Positions 7,957-14,674 of a stretch of 52,965 nt of DNA are shown piece after piece. Where the stretch lies: the NCBI GenBank assembly GCA_028284395.1, contig JANQRV010000286.1:1-52965 (forward strand), given 5' to 3'. Source of the stretch: Saprospiraceae bacterium (GTDB lineage: Bacteria; Bacteroidota; Bacteroidia; Chitinophagales; Saprospiraceae). The translations under genes were made by a program, and so were the position numbers. Position 1 is the first letter of the stretch, and each line of letters begins with the position of its first letter. The notes beneath the pieces were generated by a model. It made no database searches. It had not been told where the DNA came from and was given only the letters and a program-made list of their open reading frames with translations.

Positions 7957-10653
7957 CTATTCCATCATTTCCATGACCACTGTGGCGCCATTCATTTGTG
8001 GCAAGGTAGCCGTCGATTTCACCAAGCCCAGCTTTTCGGCTTTGGCTGACAACCATAAGGTCGTATTCACCGATCCGCTCTCCAGGTCTTTCAATTCTGT
8101 CTTATAGGCATCGAATTTGCCGGCGGGCACCTCTACTGCTTCCTTCGCTACCACTTTCATTTCGAATGTTTTGATCTTCTGCGTCTGCATGTCAAAAGTG
8201 CGGTACACCGCAGTATAGCCTTCCTTTAAGGGAAGATGAGCCAATACCTCATACAATGCGGCTCCATCGGCAAAGACCGGTTGATCGAGTTTGGCATCCA
8301 CGGGTTGCTCATTCCCGTTCATATTGATCTTACCTACAATTTGGTGAGGACTGTGATCGAGGTCGATTTTCACTGGTCCCTGCTCCAGTTGACGTGCTAC
8401 GGGCTGAAGACTTCCCTTCTCCAGAGTACTGACATCTTTGATTGCCCCCATCATACTTTGTGCAGATTGCGTAATGACCCAATGGTCTTCGGTTTCTTCT
8501 ATTTGTTGGCTAACTTCCATGGGGAGCTCCTGCCCCCCCATCTTAATGACCATTTTGTACTTGACATTACCGGCAGTAAGACTTGAAGTCGGAACCGGAA
8601 GAGCTGAAGTCATCTTCTTTTCATCCACTTTCTCCGGCAACTTGACGGTCTTAACGTCCACGGTGATTTCTCCCAGCCTCTTGGCGATGTGCTCCGGCAT
8701 TTCCTCCTGGTACCTTCCACCAAGATGCTTGGCCAAAAACTTTTCGGCTGCAGCCAGGAAAGCCATATTGTTGACGGGGCGATTGAATCCATGACCTTCG
8801 TCGGGTGCACACAGGTATTCTACCGGGTAGCCCAACTCCCTCATCGCAACCACAATTTGATCTGATTCTGCCTTCTTGACCCGTGGGTCATTGGCCCCCT
8901 GTACAACCATCAACGGTTTCTTGATCTTCTCCGCACTAAAGAGCGGAGACTGTCGCATCAATTGTGCTTTCCCCTCCTCCGTATTGGGATCACCCATTCT
9001 TTCGTAAAACATTTTGCGAATCGACTCCCAATAGGGGGGAATGGATTCCAGGAGCGTGATCAAATTGGAGGGACCCACGATCGATACACCGGCCGCGTAT
9101 AAGTCCGGCGTAAACGTCAATCCGGCCAGCGTAGCGTAACCACCGTAAGAGCCGCCCATAATGCCGATTTTTGCCGGATCGACAATCCCTTTTTCAATGA
9201 GGTACTTGGCTCCCATCGTGACGTCGTCCTGCATTTTTTGTCCCCATTCGCCATTACCGGCATTCAGAAACTTTTTGCCGTAGCCCGTAGAGCCCCGGAA
9301 GTTCATGCTCAAAACGGCATAACCCCGGTTCGCCAAAAATTGTGCATATGAGCTGTACCCCCAGTAATCGCGTGCCCACGGTCCTCCATGTGGGAATAGA
9401 ATAAGGGGCAAGTTTTTGGCCTCCACACCCTTCGGTAAAGTGAGGTAGGCGGGGATCTCCAGGCCATCTGAAGAGGGATAACTGATCGGTTCCATCTTAG
9501 CCAGGTCCTTGATCGGCAATTTGGGACGAGGTCGATATTGAAAAGTCAATTTCTTGGCCCTGCGATCGTAAAGATAGGTGGCTCCGGGGTCGGTATCGCT
9601 GTTGGCATACACCAGCCATTTAGATTCGTCGGACGTAGAACCACCAATGCTTACCTCCGCTCCGGGCAACTCTTTCTTGAGCCATTTGTACTCCTTTTCC
9701 CAGTCCTTATCTTTAAAATAGTAACGGGTCTTGTCGGCAGTATAAGTCGTTAACTTCAGATCATTTGTTACATCCGAAAATGCCGCACCACCGAAGTCCA
9801 CTTTGTTTTCAGGATCCGATTCTACCAATTCCGTTGCGCCCGTTTCCGGATCGAAGAGCAGCAGTTGAGTCAGATCGGTGTCCCCTTTGTTGCTGATCAG
9901 GTAAACCCGTTTGTCGTCCTTGTGAAAGCGTTGAACTCCGCAAGTTTCCATTACCGAGCAACTATAACAGGTTTTAAACTCATCGCCGTCGATCACCAGA
10001 AACTCAGAACTACCGTCCGCAGCGGTTTTTGAAGCCATACGGATCTGATCTTTCGTATCGAAGATCCAACCGGTGATTTGGTCGTTGTTCTGGCGAATCA
10101 ATTCGCGTTCGCCGGTAGCAATGTCCACTTTGTAGAGGTCGTGCCAGGAAGCGTCCCGATCATTCAAACCAACGTAGATGATTCCTGGAATGCTCTTGGG
10201 TACGCTGTAAATGAATGCCCGTACCCCTTCGATGTCGGTCAGGTTTCTCGCTTCCGGTACTGCCGCTCCGTCGGCCGGTTTGGCAAACGGGTCCAGCGCA
10301 TATACGTGATAGTTCTCGTTGCCACCTTTGTCTTGTACATAGAGTAAATACTTGCTATCCCGACTCCAGAAGTAACCGGGGATTGGCCGATCGGTACTGG
10401 CCGTTACGACCTTGGCATTCTCAAACGGCTCTTCCGTTTTCTTTACCCAGATGTTCATCACTTCCTGATACGGTTTTCTAAAGGCCATGTATTTTCCATC
10501 CGGCGAAAGGCTTGCACTGGAAATTTCCGGATTTCCAAAGAAAATTTCCCGATCGATCAGGGGTGGAAGCTGGTCTTGCGATTGTATGGGTGTGGGTAGT
10601 AGTGAGGTCACTGCAATAAGAGCAGTCATGAAAAACAGCAGCGTTTTTTGCAT
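7957..10653 (-). CDS. Secreted S9 (prolyl oligopeptidase family) peptidase with extra C-terminal domain
   Basis: The 898-residue product starts with a signal peptide (MQKTLLFFMTALIAVTSLL, then PTPIQSQ) and is probably periplasmic. Residues about 30-400 form a WD40-like beta-propeller; the alpha/beta hydrolase domain follows. The catalytic triad is visible as Ser502 in GGSYGGYA, Asp589 in GANDPRV and His621 in DEGHGFN, so the enzyme should cleave short peptides exposed by the propeller gate. After the usual S9 end at about residue 650 there are some 240 further residues. Their last two thirds (KYKMVIKMGGQELPMEV onward, with VPAGKFDAYKTELK) resemble the beta-rich DUF3108/YceI-like lipid-barrel proteins. 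That extension is unusual for the family. The gene stands alone, with a good terminator after it. Confidence 0.9.
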   Translation of the reverse strand: MQKTLLFFMTALIAVTSLLPTPIQSQDQLPPLIDREIFFGNPEISSASLSPDGKYMAFRKPYQEVMNIWVKKTEEPFENAKVVTASTDRPIPGYFWSRDSKYLLYVQDKGGNENYHVYALDPFAKPADGAAVPEARNLTDIEGVRAFIYSVPKSIPGIIYVGLNDRDASWHDLYKVDIATGERELIRQNNDQITGWIFDTKDQIRMASKTAADGSSEFLVIDGDEFKTCYSCSVMETCGVQRFHKDDKRVYLISNKGDTDLTQLLLFDPETGATELVESDPENKVDFGGAAFSDVTNDLKLTTYTADKTRYYFKDKDWEKEYKWLKKELPGAEVSIGGSTSDESKWLVYANSDTDPGATYLYDRRAKKLTFQYRPRPKLPIKDLAKMEPISYPSSDGLEIPAYLTLPKGVEAKNLPLILFPHGGPWARDYWGYSSYAQFLANRGYAVLSMNFRGSTGYGKKFLNAGNGEWGQKMQDDVTMGAKYLIEKGIVDPAKIGIMGGSYGGYATLAGLTFTPDLYAAGVSIVGPSNLITLLESIPPYWESIRKMFYERMGDPNTEEGKAQLMRQSPLFSAEKIKKPLMVVQGANDPRVKKAESDQIVVAMRELGYPVEYLCAPDEGHGFNRPVNNMAFLAAAEKFLAKHLGGRYQEEMPEHIAKRLGEITVDVKTVKLPEKVDEKKMTSALPVPTSSLTAGNVKYKMVIKMGGQELPMEVSQQIEETEDHWVITQSAQSMMGAIKDVSTLEKGSLQPVARQLEQGPVKIDLDHSPHQIVGKINMNGNEQPVDAKLDQPVFADGAALYEVLAHLPLKEGYTAVYRTFDMQTQKIKTFEMKVVAKEAVEVPAGKFDAYKTELKDLESGSVNTTLWLSAKAEKLGLVKSTATLPQMNGATVVMEMME

Positions 10654-10798
10654 AAAGTGACAGATTTTGATTTTGAGAAAAGTGATCTTTGAAACAATGG
10701 TGCAAATTAATGCCTTGTTAAAAAGATGTTAAAAGAAATCTGTCTAATGAAGGGGATTTTTCGACGAAGTTACATTTCTGTTATTCCTTTCCCTTGTT

Positions 10799-13453
10799 CT
10801 ACTCGTACCGCAGTGCCTGAACCGGATTTGCAATGGCGGCCTTAAGTGCATGAAAACCTATGGTGATTACCGTAATCAGGACCAGCACCACAAAAGGTAG
10901 TGCAAAGTACCACCACTGTAGCTCAATGGCAAAGGCATAATTGGCCAGCCATTGGCTCGTAAGCCAGTAAGCGACCGGCGTACCCAGAAGTGCGGCCAAA
11001 GCAATCAATGCCAGGTATTCCCGCGAAATGAGCATGAGGATCTGCCGAATATTGGCCCCCAGGATCTTTCGGATGCCAATTTCCTTCGTTCGGCGGCGGA
11101 TCGAATAGGAGGAAAGGCCAAGTAGCCCGAGGCAAGCCACGACAATGCCCAGAATGGTAAAAAGACTGAACAATTGCCCAAACAATTGATCGGCCTGGTA
11201 TTGTCGATCAAAAAATTCATCCAGGAAAAAGTAGGAAAAAGGATTGCCGGGAAAGGAGCGTTGCCATTCTGCTTTGACAAACGCTATGCTTTGTTCTGCA
11301 TCTCCGCTCGCCAATTGCAGGCTATAATAGCTTCGGGCGTGTTTGATATAGCGAAAGATAATGGGACGGTAATCCGCATTCAGGGCTTCCTGGTGATAGT
11401 CTTCTACTATGCCCACCACCTGGTAAGTCTGTCCGCCATCCGTAATCTCTTCATCCAATGCCGCTTCCGGATTTTGAAATCCGAGCACTTTTGCGGCCGC
11501 CTTGGTCAACACGAGTTTATCACCATCCGTTTGATGATTCAGGTCAAAGGTCCGCCCACTGACCAGTGGAAGGTCAAAGGCGCTGAAGAAGTCGTAATCG
11601 ACCCCGATAAACGGCATGGATAGGGTATTCATTTCCGGTTGCTTCGTCCAGCGTACGGAGTTGTTGACCCAGGTCACCTCTTTACCTGGTATGGCAGTAG
11701 AATTGGTCACCTTTGTAATGGCGGGGTGATTGCCTAGGCGCTCCTTAAAACTGATCAGCCGCGCCTCATACGTACTGTCGTAAATGCCCGGTCCCTTTAC
11801 GACCAGTGTTTGCTGTGTATCCATCCCAATGTCTTTGTTCAGCATGTAGCCTAATTGTTGGAAGACGATGAAGCTGCCCGCGATCAAAACAATCGACACT
11901 CCGAACTGGAAAACCACCAGGGCCTTACGTATGAGAACGCCTTTCATTTTTAAGGTCGCTCCACTTAAAGCATGAGCCGGTGAAAACGAAGAAATAACGA
12001 AAGCCGGATAAAACCCGGAAGAAAATATACCAACGGCAAAGACGATTGCCATGGTCAAAAGTAGTTGCGGATTGCTCAACAATGCAAACGGTGCGATGGA
12101 TGTTCCAATCATCTTATTGAGAAATGGCATCACGATTGCCGCAATGCCAATCGCCAATAACAAGCTCATCAAATTGAGTAGAATAGCCTCGAGTATGAAT
12201 TGCCGCCGAAGATCGCGCTTGTCGGCGCCGATCACTTTGCGAACGCCTACTTCCCTGGCCCGCTCCATCGATTTAGCAGTGGTCAGATTGACGTAATTGA
12301 CCCAGGCAATTCCCAAAATAAACAACGCGGCAAACAACAGGATGCGTACTATTTTTTGATCCCCATTGGTACCGGCCTCAAACCGTATGTTCGATTTCAA
12401 ATGAATGTCTGCCAAAGGTTGCAGGAACAGCTCCACTCCTACCCCTTCTTCTAATAGCGATGCGTATGCCTCCGATACAAAGGAAGGAAATTTCGCCTCA
12501 AGCGCGGATGCATCCGATCCGGGTTTCAACAATAGGTAGGTGAGAAAGGCATTCCACCCCGTGCTCGTATGAGCATCTTCATTGGTATGCCCAACTAGGG
12601 TTTTAAAGGATATCAAACAATTAAATTGCAGATGCGTGTTGGCCGGGTTATCCGCCGCAATACCCGTCACCGTATATACTTGTCTGCCCCATCCACCCGC
12701 GTATTCAATAGTTTGGCCGATCGCCGATGCGTCACCAAAGATTTTTCGGGCAACGGTTTCTGTCAACACCATCGAAAATGGCTCGGTCAATGCGGACTCC
12801 TTGTCGCCCGCAACCAGGTCGTAGGAAAACACTTCAAAGAATGATTCATCCGCATAATACAATTGTTGTTCCAGATAGTTATGACCTTCATAGGTTAAGA
12901 TGTTGCTCAGGTGTTTGGTGCCCCAAAGCTTCGTATAGGCTTGTACCTCGGGAAAGGCCTGCTTGAGGGCAGGCCCGAGAAAAGCAGTACAGCCGGCACT
13001 TTCATCGCGTCGATCGGGGTATAAGCGGTCTAGTTTTACGCGATAGATATCGGCCGTATTTTTGTGAAAGCGATCATAACTTCTTTCAAAATTTACAAAT
13101 TGAAGTATGAGTAAACAAGCTGCCAAACCAAGAGCGAGACCGGCCATGTTGATGAGCGAAAAGGCCTTCGCTTTCAAGATGTTCCGCCAGGCGATCTTAA
13201 AATAATTCCAAAATAAACTGTGCACATTAATTGGATTTGAAGAACCGTAAGGAGATTGGAAAGATGAAGGACGACAAAATAAAAGGACCTCTTTGATGAA
13301 CAGACGGCGGGCTTTACGCACACCGTATCGCTTAACTCTTCGATGAAACGCCTCGTATAAATCACCCTGAACCTCGTCCAATAGTTCCGGTGAACAGTAC
13401 CATTCCAAAAATCGATTCGCCCATTTCGGGGTCTTGGCCTTATTCTCCGGCAT
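10799..13453 (-). CDS. PadR-linked fused FtsX/MacB-type permease with cytosolic prefix domain
   Basis: I place the start at ATG 13453 (MPENKAKTPKWANRFLEWYC), not at an in-frame TTG at 13486 that would overlap the PadR gene. The 884-residue protein begins with a soluble prefix of about 75 residues (RFLEWYC, LLDEVQGDLYEAF and a basic stretch ending VLLFCRP). The same prefix occurs in the permease at 37597. The standard duplicated permease follows: YFKIAWRNILKAKAFSLIN, loop ERAREVGVRKVIGADKRD, second loop IRRRTKEIGIRKILGAN, and end NPVQALRYE. The upstream PadR gene stops 2 nt before this ATG (TAA-TT-ATG), so the two are translated as a pair. No ATPase is nearby. The layout matches the orphan permeases called ADOP in Acidobacteria. 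Confidence 0.9.
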   Translation of the reverse strand: MPENKAKTPKWANRFLEWYCSPELLDEVQGDLYEAFHRRVKRYGVRKARRLFIKEVLLFCRPSSFQSPYGSSNPINVHSLFWNYFKIAWRNILKAKAFSLINMAGLALGLAACLLILQFVNFERSYDRFHKNTADIYRVKLDRLYPDRRDESAGCTAFLGPALKQAFPEVQAYTKLWGTKHLSNILTYEGHNYLEQQLYYADESFFEVFSYDLVAGDKESALTEPFSMVLTETVARKIFGDASAIGQTIEYAGGWGRQVYTVTGIAADNPANTHLQFNCLISFKTLVGHTNEDAHTSTGWNAFLTYLLLKPGSDASALEAKFPSFVSEAYASLLEEGVGVELFLQPLADIHLKSNIRFEAGTNGDQKIVRILLFAALFILGIAWVNYVNLTTAKSMERAREVGVRKVIGADKRDLRRQFILEAILLNLMSLLLAIGIAAIVMPFLNKMIGTSIAPFALLSNPQLLLTMAIVFAVGIFSSGFYPAFVISSFSPAHALSGATLKMKGVLIRKALVVFQFGVSIVLIAGSFIVFQQLGYMLNKDIGMDTQQTLVVKGPGIYDSTYEARLISFKERLGNHPAITKVTNSTAIPGKEVTWVNNSVRWTKQPEMNTLSMPFIGVDYDFFSAFDLPLVSGRTFDLNHQTDGDKLVLTKAAAKVLGFQNPEAALDEEITDGGQTYQVVGIVEDYHQEALNADYRPIIFRYIKHARSYYSLQLASGDAEQSIAFVKAEWQRSFPGNPFSYFFLDEFFDRQYQADQLFGQLFSLFTILGIVVACLGLLGLSSYSIRRRTKEIGIRKILGANIRQILMLISREYLALIALAALLGTPVAYWLTSQWLANYAFAIELQWWYFALPFVVLVLITVITIGFHALKAAIANPVQALRYE

Positions 13454-13455
13454 AA

Positions 13456-13779
13456 TTAGATTTTTAATTTTGGAATTAAAGACCAAAGCCGCATTCTGTT
13501 TTCCCGAATCTGAGCAATGACTTTATAACCATAAGGCGTTGCCTCAAAGATCCTTTTCCGACGCCCACCCCGCTCCGGAGTCGCTACCCCCATTTCGGAT
13601 CGCAACAGGCCTTTTGCTTCCAGTCGCTTCAAAACCGTATGGATCGCCGGAATTGAAATGGAATGCCCCGTTTGCTCCTCATAAGCCTCCGCAATAGCGG
13701 CACCATAGGCATCCTCCTTTTCCGCGATCATCACGATGAGTAAAGTACTCTCTTCCAGGTGACCTAAATTGTGAATCAT
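13456..13779 (-). CDS. PadR-family transcriptional regulator
   Basis: The 107-residue protein (start MIHNLGHLEESTLL) is a small winged-helix PadR protein. The recognition region IPAIHTVLKRLEAKGLLRSE is followed by the wing MGVATPERGGRRKRIFEAT and a short C-terminal helix. I choose ATG 13779 over a longer in-frame opening at 13914 because the second PadR in this window (37263) begins at the equivalent residue, and the longer form would run across the promoter repeats. PadR proteins usually repress their own operon; here the partner is the permease 2 nt downstream. The start codon is preceded immediately by the palindrome AATGATATCATT, a likely operator. The effector is unknown. Confidence 0.9.
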   Translation of the reverse strand: MIHNLGHLEESTLLIVMIAEKEDAYGAAIAEAYEEQTGHSISIPAIHTVLKRLEAKGLLRSEMGVATPERGGRRKRIFEATPYGYKVIAQIRENRMRLWSLIPKLKI

Positions 13780-13780
13780 A

Positions 13781-13792
13781 AATGATATCATT
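13781..13792. promoter_or_regulatory. Candidate PadR operator palindrome
   Basis: AATGATATCATT is a perfect 12-bp palindrome ending 2 bp from the PadR start codon. Its left half AATGATAT recurs directly upstream of the second PadR gene (37245-37252). Position and symmetry fit autoregulation; binding is inferred, not shown. Confidence 0.5.
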
Positions 13793-13850
13793 AATATTTG
13801 TAGAATAAAGGTAAGAGGTTTTTGGAGAATATCATTAATATTTGTAGAAT
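13785..13850. repeat. Two 22-bp direct repeats in the PadR/DUF6090 divergent promoter
   Basis: The 22 bases at 13785-13806 recur exactly at 13829-13850, with a period of 44 bp, about four helical turns. Each copy contains ATATCATTAATATTTG: part of the PadR palindrome, then a TAATATTTG box that could be the -7 element for the rightward DUF6090 gene starting at 13885. The arrangement suggests paired repressor sites covering both promoters. Confidence 0.65.
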
Positions 13851-13884
13851 TACTTCCAGAAAGGCACTCGAAAAAAATGGAACC

Positions 13885-14652
13885 ATGCCCAAAATATTCA
13901 GAAGGATCAGACAAGCGGTCTCTCCCAACTATTTCGCCTATGCCATTGGAGAAATCCTTTTAGTGGTATTGGGCATTTTGATTGCACTTCAGATCAACAA
14001 TTGGAACGAAAGCCAGAAGAAGAGGGAAAAAGAACAGGAATATCTACTGGCACTCAAGGAAGAATTCCTTGTTAATCTCGAAGAATTGCAAAAAGAGATT
14101 GATCTAAATAATCTACTGCACCAACAGACGCAGCAAATCATTGCCTATACCGGCCCCGGTCCATATCGGATTGATCTAAAGATCTTCACTGAAAAATTGG
14201 CACTACTGATCGGAAACAGCAACATTTACGACCCCAGTACCGGTGTTGTTCAGGAACTGATCAATTCCGGTAACCTGAATGGCATTCGAAATTCCGAACT
14301 TAAAACCAAATTAGCGGGATGGAATGTCAAACTGGAATTCTTGCGCGATCAAGAACTTACCGCCGAATCCTATCGCGTCAATATCAAAGACCTGTTCATC
14401 AAAAAGGGCAACATCGTCAATGCTCTAAGGGTATCCGGGGTCAACGAACAGAGGAACCTGGGATTAGAAGATTCCCAATTCGAAAACGATACCAGGAGTT
14501 TGTTGCGCGACATCGAATTCGAGAATAACCTGGGATTCAAATTGATGGCATCCCGGGCACTTGACGATCGCTACACGGAAACCAAACAAGAAATTGAAGC
14601 CATCCTGGACTTGATATCCAAGGAAATCCTCCGCTCCCCTACCCCATGGTAA
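13885..14652 (+). CDS. DUF6090 family membrane protein
   Basis: The 255-residue product begins MPKIFRRIRQAVSPNYFAY, followed by a single membrane helix (AIGEILLVVLGILIALQIN) and NWNESQKKREKE. This FRKIRQ...YAIGEI.LVV.GILIALQINNWNE pattern is the hallmark of the DUF6090 family, common and often multi-copy in Bacteroidota. Most of the protein (about 60-255) is a predicted helical, charged domain with coiled-coil character, probably outside the membrane. No function is established. I use ATG 13885 because an earlier in-frame ATG at 13822 would place the promoter repeats inside the coding region. The gene is divergent from the PadR gene and shares its control region, so it may be part of the same response. 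Confidence 0.85.
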   Translation: MPKIFRRIRQAVSPNYFAYAIGEILLVVLGILIALQINNWNESQKKREKEQEYLLALKEEFLVNLEELQKEIDLNNLLHQQTQQIIAYTGPGPYRIDLKIFTEKLALLIGNSNIYDPSTGVVQELINSGNLNGIRNSELKTKLAGWNVKLEFLRDQELTAESYRVNIKDLFIKKGNIVNALRVSGVNEQRNLGLEDSQFENDTRSLLRDIEFENNLGFKLMASRALDDRYTETKQEIEAILDLISKEILRSPTPW

Positions 14653-14674
14653 ACAGAACGTTTAAGAATTTCAA

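Noticed and set aside
7843..8049. Small rightward frame between the permease operon and the S9 gene
   Set aside because: It runs through the terminator hairpin and into the S9 coding end; composition is His/Phe-rich noise.
11174..11623. A 149-codon rightward frame inside the permease gene at 10799
   Set aside because: It is antisense to conserved permease coding sequence and has no family resemblance or promoter.
13785..13850. Direct repeats as target-site duplication or insertion sequence ends
   Set aside because: Only 22 bp lie between the copies, there is no transposase, and the repeats overlap promoter features on both sides.
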